Assembly (NCBI RefSeq): GCF_937890665.1
Contig: NZ_CALADU010000213.1
Coordinates: 1-22,466, forward strand
Source of the DNA: an uncultured Subdoligranulum sp.
GTDB lineage: Bacteria > Bacillota_A > Clostridia > Oscillospirales > Ruminococcaceae
Reading direction: 5' to 3'
DNA length: 22,466 nucleotides
In this document: piece by piece, positions 1 to 7,339 of the stretch
Position numbering within the stretch: position 1 is the first letter of the stretch
Layout: each line of letters begins with the position of its first letter
Translations under genes and position numbers: made by a program
The notes under the pieces: generated by a model
The model's database searches: none
Seen by the model: only the letters and a program-made list of their open reading frames with translations
What the model was told of the DNA's origin: nothing

Positions 1-42
1 CGCAACCTGTCCGTGCTCATTTCCTTTGCAGTCGTCTATCCC

Positions 43-714
43 ATGATCCACATCCTTGTGCTGGAAGACGACGCCAAACTCAATCAGGCGGTCTGTACCT
101 ACTTAAACGATTGTGGTTTTTCGGCCACCGGCTGCCTGACAGCCCGGGCGGCTTATGATGCCATGTATAACCGGCTTTATGATTTGATCGTGTCGGACAT
201 TATGATGCCGGACATAGATGGGTTTGCCTTTGCCGAAAGTGTACGCCGGGTCAACAAGACTGTGCCCATTCTGTTCATGTCGGCGCGGGATGACTTGCCC
301 GCCAAACAGCGGGGATTCCGGCTGGGGATCGACGACTATATGGTAAAGCCCATCGAGCTGGATGAGCTGCTGCTGCGGGTCCGGGCCTTGCTGCGCCGCG
401 CTCATATCGAGATGGAGCGCCGCCTGGCGGTGGGAAACCTGACCTTAGATGCCGATGCAATGACCGCCGTGGTGGGGGACGAGGAAGTGCCGGTCACCAC
501 CCGGGAATTTAATATTCTGTATAAGGTGCTCTCCTATCCCAACAAGACCTTCTCCCGCGCGCAGTTGATGGATGAGTTCTGGGGCATCGACTCCGACACC
601 AGCCTGCGGGCAGTGGATGTCTACATCACCAAGCTGCGGGACAAATGTGCCGGATGCGACGGTTTCGAGATCAAGACGGTGCGGGGGCTGGGCTATAAGG
701 CGGTGCTGCGATGA
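43..714 (+). CDS. OmpR/PhoB-family response regulator
   Basis: DNA-binding response regulator of a two-component system, about 223 aa. The N-terminal receiver domain shows the acidic pair D9/D10, phospho-acceptor D52 in the SDIMMPDIDG context, a conserved serine near residue 80 and K102 in the VKPIEL loop. A winged-helix DNA-binding domain fills roughly residues 125-223. The partner is the kinase starting at 711, whose ATG overlaps this stop by 4 bases. The start is uncertain. ATG at 43 gives the usual receiver beginning (MIHILVLEDD), but a GTG at 13 is in frame, the frame is open to the window edge, and neither start has a clear ribosome site. The upstream promoter lies outside the window. 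The family is clear; the signal and regulon cannot be told from sequence. Confidence 0.93.
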   Translation: MIHILVLEDDAKLNQAVCTYLNDCGFSATGCLTARAAYDAMYNRLYDLIVSDIMMPDIDGFAFAESVRRVNKTVPILFMSARDDLPAKQRGFRLGIDDYMVKPIELDELLLRVRALLRRAHIEMERRLAVGNLTLDADAMTAVVGDEEVPVTTREFNILYKVLSYPNKTFSRAQLMDEFWGIDSDTSLRAVDVYITKLRDKCAGCDGFEIKTVRGLGYKAVLR

Positions 715-1802
715 AAACGGCAGAACGGTTCACCGACAAGCGGGTGAAGCGGGAACTGTTCCCACTCACCACCTTTGTGTTGTTTTTTGTGATGTTCGCG
801 GTGTTCACCACGGTACAAATGATGATGATCGGGCAGGTAATCGACTACCAAAGCCTGCCGCTGGGCAACACCGTGGCGGTGTTTTGCTTTTGGGTGGCGG
901 CGGCCGTTGGTTCCACCGTGGCCACTGCGCTGACGGTGCGGCATTACTACCAAAAACCCTTGGAAGAAGTCTCCGAAGCTGCCCGCAAGGTAGCGGCGGG
1001 GGATTTCTCGGTCTATCTGGCGCCCCGGCATCCGATGGACAAAACCACCCATCTGGACGTGCTGTGTATGGACTTCAACAAAATGGTGGAGGAACTGGGC
1101 AGCATTGAAACGCTGAAGACCGACTTCTTTTCCAATGTTTCCCACGAGATCAAGACCCCTTTGGCGGTGATCCAGAACAACGCCGAGTTATTGCAGCAGG
1201 CCCATCTGACCGACGCCCAGCGTCAGGAATGTACGGCGGTCATCCTGCAGGCCACCCGGCGGCTGTCCAACCTGATCACCAACATGCTCAAACTCAACAA
1301 GTTGGAAAAACAAGTCATCCAGCCGCTGCCCCAGCCCTTTGATGTCTGCGCCCAGCTCTGCGACTGCGCCTTGCAGTTTGAGTCGGTGTGGGAGAGCAAG
1401 CCGCTGGATTTTGCGGCGGATCTGGAGGATCGCTGCACCATCACGGCGGACGCCGGATTGCTGGAACTGGTATGGACCAATCTGCTGTCCAACGCGGTTA
1501 AATTTACCCCGGCGGGCGGGCAGGTCCGGTTGACCCAGCGCTCCGACGGCCGGACCCTCACCGTTACGGTGGCTGATCCCGGCTGCGGTATGGACGAAGC
1601 CACCCAAGCCCGCATGTTTGACAAATTCTATCAGGGGGATACCTCCCATGCTACGGAGGGCAACGGGCTGGGTCTGGCGCTGGTGCGCCGGATTTTGGAA
1701 CTCAGCGACGGTACCGTTACGGTGACCAGCGCGCCGGGGCAGGGCAGTACCTTTACGGTGCGGTTGCCCTTGACGGCAGCAGGGGAGGAAACACCGGCAT
1801 GA
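711..1802 (+). CDS. Sensor histidine kinase
   Basis: Membrane sensor kinase of 363 aa that would autophosphorylate and pass phosphate to the regulator encoded just upstream. Two membrane helices lie at about residues 17-44 and 52-76, with only a very short segment between them, so there is essentially no extracellular sensor domain. A HAMP-like linker follows (about 78-130). The HisKA motif FFSNVSHEIKTPL places the phospho-acceptor at H145. The C-terminal ATPase domain shows the N box (LVWTNLLSNAVKF), G1 (DPGCGMD), F box and G2 (GNGLGLALV). Start and stop overlap both neighbours as ATGA, indicating tight translational coupling. The compact input region resembles intramembrane-sensing kinases that work with a membrane partner; the protein starting at 1799 could be such a partner, which is inference. 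Confidence 0.93.
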   Translation: MKTAERFTDKRVKRELFPLTTFVLFFVMFAVFTTVQMMMIGQVIDYQSLPLGNTVAVFCFWVAAAVGSTVATALTVRHYYQKPLEEVSEAARKVAAGDFSVYLAPRHPMDKTTHLDVLCMDFNKMVEELGSIETLKTDFFSNVSHEIKTPLAVIQNNAELLQQAHLTDAQRQECTAVILQATRRLSNLITNMLKLNKLEKQVIQPLPQPFDVCAQLCDCALQFESVWESKPLDFAADLEDRCTITADAGLLELVWTNLLSNAVKFTPAGGQVRLTQRSDGRTLTVTVADPGCGMDEATQARMFDKFYQGDTSHATEGNGLGLALVRRILELSDGTVTVTSAPGQGSTFTVRLPLTAAGEETPA

Positions 1803-2311
1803 AACCCTATATCGGTTATGAATACAAACAGGCCACCGTGCCCCGGGGCAACCTGTCCCAGTATTTGGACGGGTACGAGAGTTTCGGCTGGCAGCAGGAC
1901 GACCGTAGGCCGCCGTCCGCAGGGGGACGCCGGGTGACGATCTACCTAAAGCGGGACCGCAAGATCGCCAACAAGATGGAGCTGACCCGCCTGCAGCGCC
2001 ATTTTGAGGCTTGTATGGCCCAGATCGAGGAATTGCAGCGGGCACCGGCGCAGACCGCCGCGCTGTGGGCGTTGGTGATGGGGCTGGTGGGCACCGCCTT
2101 TTTGGCGGGGTCGGTATTTGCTGTCACCCACCAACCGCCCTTGTATGGCTGGATGACGGTGCTGGCGGTGCCGGGGTTTGCCGGCTGGGCAGCACCCTGC
2201 CGGCTCTACCTCTGGGTGCTGCGGCGGCAGCAAGTCCGGGCGGACCCGCTGCTGGAGGCACAGTGGGAGGAAGTGGATCGTCTGTGCGCCAAAGGACAGG
2301 CACTTTTGTGA
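1799..2311 (+). CDS. Small two-helix membrane protein coupled to the two-component system
   Basis: A 170-aa protein I do not recognise. The N-terminal 60 residues are soluble and basic, with a tyrosine-rich start. A predicted helical stretch (about 60-82) leads into two membrane segments at about 86-109 and 117-141, followed by a charged C-terminal tail of about 30 residues. Its ATG overlaps the kinase stop codon by 4 bases and an intrinsic terminator follows immediately, so it is the last gene of this three-gene operon. Coupling suggests it is regulated with, or acts on, the kinase, but no domain supports a specific function. Codon use and GC content match the neighbours. Confidence 0.8.
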   Translation: MKPYIGYEYKQATVPRGNLSQYLDGYESFGWQQDDRRPPSAGGRRVTIYLKRDRKIANKMELTRLQRHFEACMAQIEELQRAPAQTAALWALVMGLVGTAFLAGSVFAVTHQPPLYGWMTVLAVPGFAGWAAPCRLYLWVLRRQQVRADPLLEAQWEEVDRLCAKGQALL

Positions 2312-2314
2312 GAA

Positions 2315-2347
2315 AATCCCGACGCTTTTACGGCGTCGGGATTTTTT
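2315..2347 (+). terminator. Intrinsic terminator of the two-component operon
   Basis: An 11-bp perfect stem (AATCCCGACGC at 2315-2325 with GCGTCGGGATT at 2333-2343) has a TTTTACG loop and runs into a T tract ending about 2347. It begins 4 bases after the stop of the preceding gene. Confidence 0.95.
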
Positions 2348-2399
2348 TGCATTAACATTTCCCAAACACAACCGAAGCACGGCGTAAACAAAGGCAGCG

Positions 2400-2405
2400 T
2401 ATACT
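2400..2405 (+). promoter_or_regulatory. Probable -10 element for the 82-aa gene
   Basis: TATACT lies 34 bases upstream of the start at 2439. No good -35 hexamer sits at 16-18 bp, so the promoter is weak or activator-dependent. The strong terminator just upstream means these two genes need a promoter here. Confidence 0.5.
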
Positions 2406-2438
2406 GAGGGCGTTCTCACAGGAAAGGAGCGTTACGCA

Positions 2439-2687
2439 ATGCAGAACTACAAAATCAAGCCCGGCAAGTTGGGCAGCAAGGTCGTACAGGCCTACCGGCA
2501 GGCGGAAAACGCCTTTGTGGATACCTTTTTGGAGGCGGACGGTTCCCTCAAGACCGGCGGCATGGAGCAGCCCGTCACCGATGCCTACCATAAGGTGGAG
2601 AAGGCTGTCGTGGGGGGATACCGCAAGGTGGAAAAGGCGTTTGTGGACGCCTTTTTGGAACCGACCGATTCCCAAGAGGACCGATAA
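2439..2687 (+). CDS. 82-aa protein with repeated amphipathic helix motif
   Basis: A small soluble protein containing a repeated motif of the form Y-(R/H)-(K/Q)-x-E-(K/N)-A-(F/V)-V. Copies lie at residues 19-32 (AYRQAENAFVDTFLE), 50-58 and 61-74 (YRKVEKAFVDAFLE), and the phrase FVD(T/A)FLE occurs twice. Repeats of this kind occur in small uncharacterised Firmicute proteins; I know of no assigned function. It has a clear ribosome site (AGGAAAGGAG) 10-20 bases upstream of ATG 2439. The next gene follows after 14 bases with its own AAAGGAGG site, so the two are probably cotranscribed. The charged, alanine-rich composition suggests helices that could pack together or lie on a membrane surface. It is a real gene judging by ribosome site, spacing and repeat conservation. 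Confidence 0.8.
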   Translation: MQNYKIKPGKLGSKVVQAYRQAENAFVDTFLEADGSLKTGGMEQPVTDAYHKVEKAVVGGYRKVEKAFVDAFLEPTDSQEDR

Positions 2688-2701
2688 AAGGAGGAAACAA
2701 G

Positions 2702-3028
2702 ATGTTGTTGCGTTGTATCGATGGTTTGTTGGTGGGCACCCGGTATCTGGCATGGGGGCTTGGTGTACTGGGGGTAGTGGTTTCGGCGACCCTGTTCTGC
2801 CTGAATCTGCCGCTGGGGGCTGCGTCGGCGTTGGTCTGGATCGCAGCGCTGCTGTTGGCGGTGGGGGTGACCCTCACCTTGCTGCCTGCGGCACTGGTTC
2901 GGGGCAAATTGGCCGAAAAACTGCGCTGGGCAGTAGGCTGCGGTGCGCTGGCCGCAGCGGTGCTGCTGATGGGTGGGGTCTATCTGGCCTGCGGCGGCTT
3001 TCCGGCGGTGGATCTGTTGTTTGTCTAA
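2702..3028 (+). CDS. Small three-helix membrane protein
   Basis: A 108-aa hydrophobic protein with membrane segments at about residues 13-35, 39-64 and 76-98 and a short basic loop (residues 67-75) between the second and third. The start has an excellent ribosome site (AAAGGAGG, 8 bases before ATG). It sits 14 bases after the 82-aa gene and is followed by an intrinsic terminator, so the two form a short operon. No family is recognised and no catalytic or binding motif is visible. A link to membrane remodelling or stress with the helical-repeat partner would be guesswork. Confidence 0.75.
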   Translation: MLLRCIDGLLVGTRYLAWGLGVLGVVVSATLFCLNLPLGAASALVWIAALLLAVGVTLTLLPAALVRGKLAEKLRWAVGCGALAAAVLLMGGVYLACGGFPAVDLLFV

Positions 3029-3046
3029 AAGAGCGGCAGAACGAAC

Positions 3047-3084
3047 AAACCCGCGCTCTCCCTTGTGGGGCAGCGCGGGTTTTT
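3047..3084 (+). terminator. Intrinsic terminator between converging genes
   Basis: A 10-bp stem (AACCCGCGCT at 3048-3057 with AGCGCGGGTT at 3072-3081) is followed by a short T run. It ends the 2439-3028 operon. The facing minus-strand gene ends at 3088, so it may act weakly in both directions. Confidence 0.85.
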
Positions 3085-3087
3085 CGG

Positions 3088-3387
3088 TTAGGTGGGGCGG
3101 TGCTCTGCAATCTCTTCTTCCCGTACCGGCTCTTGGCCGATCCAGCCGAGTGCTTCGTTCAGGTCAAACGTCTTGCGCCCATCCTCGTTCACAAAAAAGG
3201 GCACCCCGATGCCGCCCTGCTCCCGTACGGGGGCAAAGATCGGGTCGTGGTCCCGCAGGGCCAAAAATTCCTTCAGTTTGGCGGTGTCCTCGGTAATCTC
3301 GATAAACGTTGCTGCAAACCCCCGGCTTTTTTGCAAAGCGAGGTAGTTCCGGCAGTCAATGCAGATGTGGGTTCCGTATACTTTCAT
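3088..3387 (-). CDS. Glutaredoxin/thioredoxin-like protein
   Basis: A 99-aa thioredoxin-fold protein. The N-terminal strand leads directly into a C-I-D-C redox motif at residues 9-12. The cis-proline signature of the fold is in GVPFFVNEDG (P63), preceding the last strand and helix. Length and layout match single-domain glutaredoxins, which reduce disulfides or mixed disulfides in the cytoplasm. CIDC is not the classic CPYC, so the physiological reductant is unclear. The start at 3387 has a GGGAGG ribosome site, and a sigma-A-like promoter with 17-bp spacer lies at 3415-3443. It is transcribed divergently from the alcohol dehydrogenase, sharing an AT-rich intergenic region. Confidence 0.85.
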   Translation of the reverse strand: MKVYGTHICIDCRNYLALQKSRGFAATFIEITEDTAKLKEFLALRDHDPIFAPVREQGGIGVPFFVNEDGRKTFDLNEALGWIGQEPVREEEIAEHRPT

Positions 3388-3414
3388 GGTGTTCCCTCCC
3401 GTTGGTTTGCCCCC

Positions 3415-3443
3415 AGTATACCCCGCAGGAAACCGCCAGACAA
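3415..3443 (-). promoter_or_regulatory. Promoter of the glutaredoxin-like gene
   Basis: On the minus strand TTGTCT (3438-3443) and TATACT (3415-3420) are separated by exactly 17 bp, 28 bases upstream of the start codon. Confidence 0.8.
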
Positions 3444-3447
3444 GAGG

Positions 3448-3464
3448 AAATACAAATCGTATTT
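3448..3464. promoter_or_regulatory. Candidate operator: AT-rich inverted repeat
   Basis: The perfect inverted repeat AAATAC-N5-GTATTT lies just upstream of the minus-strand -35 box, inside an unusually AT-rich island (about 3445-3495) between two divergent redox genes. Its placement suits a regulator binding site; the protein is unknown. Confidence 0.35.
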
Positions 3465-3556
3465 TTTGAAAAGAAAAAACAAAATGTATTTTTTACGGCC
3501 GCGCAGCGCCGGGGCAGGGGACCGGCATTTTCCCCAAAAAAGTGCGGCCTTTCCCG

Positions 3557-3585
3557 TTGGCTTTTGGGCGGCACCGTGGTATACT
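3557..3585 (+). promoter_or_regulatory. Promoter of the alcohol dehydrogenase gene
   Basis: TTGGCT (3557-3562) and TATACT (3580-3585) are spaced 17 bp apart. The predicted transcription start near 3592 gives a leader of about 60 bases before ATG 3653. Confidence 0.8.
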
Positions 3586-3652
3586 GAAACCATGGATAAC
3601 CGGGGGCAAAGCCCCGCAGCGGAAAACACAACGGAAAGGAACGTGATTCCCT

Positions 3653-4837
3653 ATGGCAAACAATTTTACCTTCTATTCTCCCACCGAAATCGTCTTTGGA
3701 CGGGGTGCCCAGACGCAGGTGGCCGCCCATGTGCAGAAGTACGGCGGCACGAAGGTGCTGGTGGTCTACGGCAGTGAGCGCGTAGTCAAGAGCGGCTTGC
3801 TGGACAGCATCGTGACGCCCATGCGGGAGGCGGGGCTTACCTGTCATCTGCTGGGCGGCGTGGTGCCGAACCCCCACCTGAGCAAGGTCTATGAGGGCAT
3901 CGAGATCGGCAAGCGGGAAGGCATTGACTTCCTGCTGGCGGTGGGCGGCGGCTCGGTCATCGACACGGCCAAAGCCATCGGCTACGGTCTGGCTGAACCG
4001 GACAAGGACGTTTGGGAATTGTACGAGAGCAAGCGTACCGCCAAGGGCTGCCTGCCGGTGGCCTCGGTGCTGACCATTGCCGCTGCGGGCAGCGAGTCCA
4101 GCGACAGCTCGGTGATCACCAACGAAAAGACGGGGGAGAAGCGCTCCTACAACGACAATCTGGCTCGGCCCAAGTTCGCGGCGATGAACCCCGAACTGAC
4201 GCTGACTTTGCCGGACTACCAGACCGAGAGCGGCTGCACCGACATCATGATGCACACCATGGAACGGTACTTCACCGCGCAGGGCAACATGGAGCTGACC
4301 GATGCCATCGCGGAGGCGCTGCTGCGCACCGTCATGGCACAGGCGAAGATTTTGCATACCCATCCCGAGGATTATGACGCCCGGGCCGAAGTAATGTGGG
4401 CGGGTTCGCTGGCCCACAACGACCTGACGGGCTGCGGCAATGGCGGCGGAGACTTCGCCACCCATGTGCTGGAGCATGAGCTGGGCGGTATGTTCGACGT
4501 GACCCACGGCGCCGGGTTGGCAGCGGTCTGGCCCAGCTGGGCGCGGTATGTCTGTGGCAACATTCCCCATCGGTTTGCCCGCTATGCGGTCAACGTCATG
4601 GGCGTGGAACCCGGCGCTACCGACGCCGAAACGGCGGAGAAGGGCATCCGGGCCATGGAGGCCTTCTACCGCGAGATCGGCATGCCCACCAACCTGCGGG
4701 AACTGGGGATAACGCCCACCGACGAACAGTTGCATGCCATGGCGCGCAGTTGTGCCGAAGCTTGCGGCGGCAGCAAGGGCTCGGCCCGTGTACTCTACGA
4801 AGAGGATATGTACAACATCTATAAGATGGCGCTGTAA
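3653..4837 (+). CDS. Iron-containing alcohol dehydrogenase (butanol dehydrogenase type)
   Basis: A 394-aa group III alcohol dehydrogenase of the BdhA/YqhD branch, reducing aldehydes to alcohols with NAD(P)H in the cytoplasm, as in fermentative butanol or ethanol formation. The N-terminal nucleotide-binding domain carries GGGS at residues 98-101 followed by IDTAKAIG. The C-terminal helical domain has the metal ligands D197, H201, H271 and H285 in the contexts GCTDIMMHTME, FATHVLEHELGG and DVTHGAG. The full family length is present. The start is supported by AAAGGAACG upstream and the family-typical opening NFTFYSPTEIVFG. It is monocistronic: own promoter, then a strong terminator at 4856. Cofactor preference and true substrate cannot be decided here. 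Confidence 0.93.
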   Translation: MANNFTFYSPTEIVFGRGAQTQVAAHVQKYGGTKVLVVYGSERVVKSGLLDSIVTPMREAGLTCHLLGGVVPNPHLSKVYEGIEIGKREGIDFLLAVGGGSVIDTAKAIGYGLAEPDKDVWELYESKRTAKGCLPVASVLTIAAAGSESSDSSVITNEKTGEKRSYNDNLARPKFAAMNPELTLTLPDYQTESGCTDIMMHTMERYFTAQGNMELTDAIAEALLRTVMAQAKILHTHPEDYDARAEVMWAGSLAHNDLTGCGNGGGDFATHVLEHELGGMFDVTHGAGLAAVWPSWARYVCGNIPHRFARYAVNVMGVEPGATDAETAEKGIRAMEAFYREIGMPTNLRELGITPTDEQLHAMARSCAEACGGSKGSARVLYEEDMYNIYKMAL

Positions 4838-4855
4838 CAAAACCATTGTTCTGTA

Positions 4856-4890
4856 AAAAGGCGGCCCCGCCCGGTGCGGGGCCGCCTTTT
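4856..4890 (+). terminator. Intrinsic terminator of the alcohol dehydrogenase gene
   Basis: A 15-bp perfect stem (AAAAGGCGGCCCCGC with its complement) has a 5-base loop and ends in TTTT. It begins 18 bases after the stop codon. Confidence 0.93.
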
Positions 4891-4934
4891 GGGTATATAG
4901 GCCCGGCTGCGGACGCCAGAATACAGTACTTCGG

Positions 4935-4963
4935 TTGAAAACATACTGGATTGACGCTATAAT
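4935..4963 (+). promoter_or_regulatory. Promoter of the flippase/neuA operon
   Basis: TTGAAA (4935-4940) and TATAAT (4958-4963) are spaced 17 bp apart. The transcript would carry a leader of about 115 bases before ATG 5086. The leader includes a 6-bp hairpin (GCTTGC-CTTT-GCAAGC, 4988-5003) and a 12-bp palindrome (ACGGCGCGCCGT) just before the ribosome site. Confidence 0.8.
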
Positions 4964-5085
4964 GTGTGTATTGATCCAAGACAGGCGGCTTGCCTTTGCA
5001 AGCAGTGGCGGCTGCCTTGCAATACAGCAAAAGATTTATTCTGTGATAAATGCGACGGCGCGCCGTTGACGAAAGGGAGGAAACC

Positions 5086-6537
5086 ATGCTGGGAAAAGGT
5101 TGGATGCGGGTGAAGCAACTTTCCCCCGCCGTCAAGGCGTCCCTCTGCTTTGCAGTGTCCAGCATGCTGCAAAAGGGCATCTCGTTGATCACCGTCCCGC
5201 TTTTTACCCGTCTGCTGACGACGGAACAGTACGGGCAGTTTACCCTGTACCAGTCCTGGCTCAGTCTGGTGACGATTTTTGCTACGCTGTACCTGTATTA
5301 CGGGGTCTTTAACAATGGCATGACCAAGTATAAGCAGGACCGGCAGCGGTACATTGCCGCCATGCAGGGGTTGTCCACCGTGGCCACACTGGTGGTGTTT
5401 GCGGTTTATGCGGTGGCCATGCCTTTTTAGGAAAATCTGCTGCAGTTGCCCCGCATCGTCATCCTCTTTATGTTTGTGGAGATGCTGTTCTCTCCGGCAA
5501 TGCAGTATTGGTCGGCCCGCCAGCGCTACGAATTTAAGTATAAGGCACTGACGGTGGTGACGGTCACCATGTCGCTGGCCAACCCGCTGCTGGGCTTGCT
5601 GGCCGTCCATCTGACCGAGGAAAAGGGAATCGCAAGAATCCTCTCGGCCAGCTTGGTGAACGCGGTGTTCGGGCTGGCGTTCTACTGTTTGAACTTTGCG
5701 CGGGGAAAAACGTTCTATCAGGCCCAGTACTGGAAATTTGCATTGGGCTTCAACATCCCCCTGATCCCCCATTATCTGGCCCAGATGGTCCTGTCCCAGT
5801 CCGACCGGCTGATGATCGGCAAAATGTTTGGGGAAACGCCGGTGGCGATCTATGGGCTGGCCTGCTCGTTGGGGATGGTCATGGCCTTTGTGACCGGCAG
5901 CATCAACAACTCGTTTATTCCCTGGACCTACCAGCAATGTGACCGGCAAGCCTACGACGAGCTGGGCCGAAAATCCAATCTTTTGGTTCTCTTTGTGGGG
6001 GGCATCGCCCTGCTGCCCGCCATCGCCGCGCCGGAGATCGTCTACTGTATGGCGCCGTCGGCCTATCGGGACGCCATCTGGATCATTCCGCCCATCGCCC
6101 TTTCCAACTACATTGTATTTTTGTATTCGTTGTTCGCCAACGTGGAATTTTATTTTGAGGAAAACAAGTTTGTGATGGCGGCTTCCTGCATGGCGGCGGC
6201 GGCCAATCTGGTGCTGAATTTTCTCTGCATGCCGCGGTTTGGGTATATTGCCGCGGCCTACACCACGGTGATCTGCTATGTGCTGCTGGCAGTGGGGCAC
6301 TACCTGTTTATGAAGCGCATCCTCCGTAAAAACGGCGTACAAGGGACCATCTACCCCATTCGCACCATGGTGCTCTTTACAGCGGCCCTAACCGGGGTCA
6401 TGCTGGGGATCCAACTGCTCTACCCTTATCCGGCTGTGCGCTATGGGGTGGTAGTGGTGGCGGCGGTGGGCCTGTTTATCAAGCGCAAAGCCGTTCTAGC
6501 CTTTGTTAAGAGCATTACCAAAGAGAAAAAAGTCTAA
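5086..6537 (+). pseudogene. Polysaccharide flippase (Wzx-like) interrupted by an in-frame TAG
   Basis: A polytopic membrane protein of the polysaccharide export/flippase family, which moves lipid-linked sugar repeat units across the cytoplasmic membrane. The start ATG 5086 has an excellent ribosome site (AAAGGGAGG). The reading frame runs to a TAG at 5428-5430 (codon 115), then continues in the same frame without further stops to TAA at 6537. Read through, the product is about 483 aa, the usual length for the family. The N-terminus (GISLITVPLFTRLLTTEQYG) is typical. The sequence around the stop is hydrophobic and continuous on both sides, so one substitution (for example TGG to TAG) explains the break. 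Reinitiation at TTG 5446 would lose the first helices and is unlikely to give a working transporter. Alternatives are a base-call error or suppression of the amber codon. Confidence 0.8.
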
Positions 6538-6565
6538 ACCAAGGACGAAGAAGGGAGAAACCACG

Positions 6566-7225
6566 ATGAAAACCGCTAGCTTTATTCCCATCAAAGCCAA
6601 TTCCGAGCGGGTCCCGGGCAAAAACTTTCGCATGCTCAACGGCAAAAAGCTCTACACCTATCTGTGCGAACATGTGCAGACGGCTGATGTGTTTGATGCT
6701 GTCTATGTGGATACCAATAGCGAGGAAATCGCCGCATATGCCCGGCAGATGGGATTCATCCCCATTCAGCGCCGGCCGGAACTGGCCCAAAGCTCCGCCA
6801 ACGGCAACGATCTGTTGGGGTATCATCGCCAGCTTTATCCGCAGTATGACTACTACTTCCAACTGTTCGTCACGGCACCGTATCTGCAGCCCGGTACCAT
6901 CCGCACCTGTGTGGAAACGCTGCTCTCCAGCGAAGAGTACGATTCCTGCTTTACGGTGACCAAAAACCATGGTTTTTATTGGTTTCACGGTATGCCCATC
7001 AACTACCGGCCGGGAATTTTGCCCCGCAGCCAGGACCTGACGCCGGTCATGGAGGAAACCACCGGGCTGTACGGTATTCGGGGAACTTCGCTGGAACGGT
7101 ATCGCTGCCGGATTGGACGCAAACCCTACCTGCATGTGGTCGATGCGTATGAGGCGGTGGACATCAACACCGAAGAAGATTTGAAGGTGGCAGAATTGAT
7201 CGGCAAGGCGATCTATGGTTTGTGA
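6566..7225 (+). CDS. neuA: CMP-N-acylneuraminate (nonulosonate) cytidylyltransferase
   Basis: A 219-aa nucleotidyltransferase of the NeuA/PseF family that activates sialic acid or a related nonulosonate with CTP to the CMP-sugar. The N-terminal nucleotide-binding signature FIPIKANSERVPGKNFR (residues 5-21) carries the conserved Arg/Lys positions. Later family hallmarks are the YDYYFQLFVTAPYL segment and the C-terminal VDINTEEDLKVAE, which matches the usual D-I-D-T-x-x-D metal region. ATG 6566 was chosen for its GAAGGGAG ribosome site and this N-terminus. It lies 28 bases after the flippase stop, so the two share a transcript. No sugar synthase or glycosyltransferase is nearby. Whether the sugar is Neu5Ac, legionaminate or pseudaminate cannot be told; the symbol is used in the broad sense. 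Confidence 0.82.
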   Translation: MKTASFIPIKANSERVPGKNFRMLNGKKLYTYLCEHVQTADVFDAVYVDTNSEEIAAYARQMGFIPIQRRPELAQSSANGNDLLGYHRQLYPQYDYYFQLFVTAPYLQPGTIRTCVETLLSSEEYDSCFTVTKNHGFYWFHGMPINYRPGILPRSQDLTPVMEETTGLYGIRGTSLERYRCRIGRKPYLHVVDAYEAVDINTEEDLKVAELIGKAIYGL

Positions 7226-7293
7226 CCGGTTCTGCCGGAGAAACCGGCGCCGCTTTTCTGGGGGCGGGGGAATGTTGCCGCAACGCACTGCAG

Positions 7294-7335
7294 CAAAAAC
7301 CCCCGCCCCCTGCGTGTTTTGCAGGAGCGGGGGAA
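7294..7335 (-). terminator. Intrinsic terminator of the CDF transporter gene
   Basis: On the minus strand a GC-rich hairpin of about 13 bp (CCCCCGCTCCTGC pairing with GCAGGGGGCGGGGG, one bulge) is followed by TTTTTG. It lies just beyond the stop at 7340 and between converging genes. Confidence 0.85.
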
Positions 7336-7339
7336 AAGG

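Noticed and set aside
3356..4846. Long minus-strand open frame (496 codons) opposite the alcohol dehydrogenase
   Set aside because: Antisense shadow of a high-GC gene with full family motifs on the plus strand; its product has low-complexity His/Gln/Arg composition and no family.
5446..6537. Separate 363-aa flippase gene starting at TTG 5446
   Set aside because: Same frame as the upstream part, poor ribosome site for TTG, and it would lack the family's N-terminal helices; better read as one interrupted gene.
7226..7256. Possible plus-strand terminator after neuA (GCCGG-N5-CCGGC then CGCCGCTTTTC)
   Set aside because: The stem is only 5-6 bp and the T run is short and displaced; not strong enough to call.
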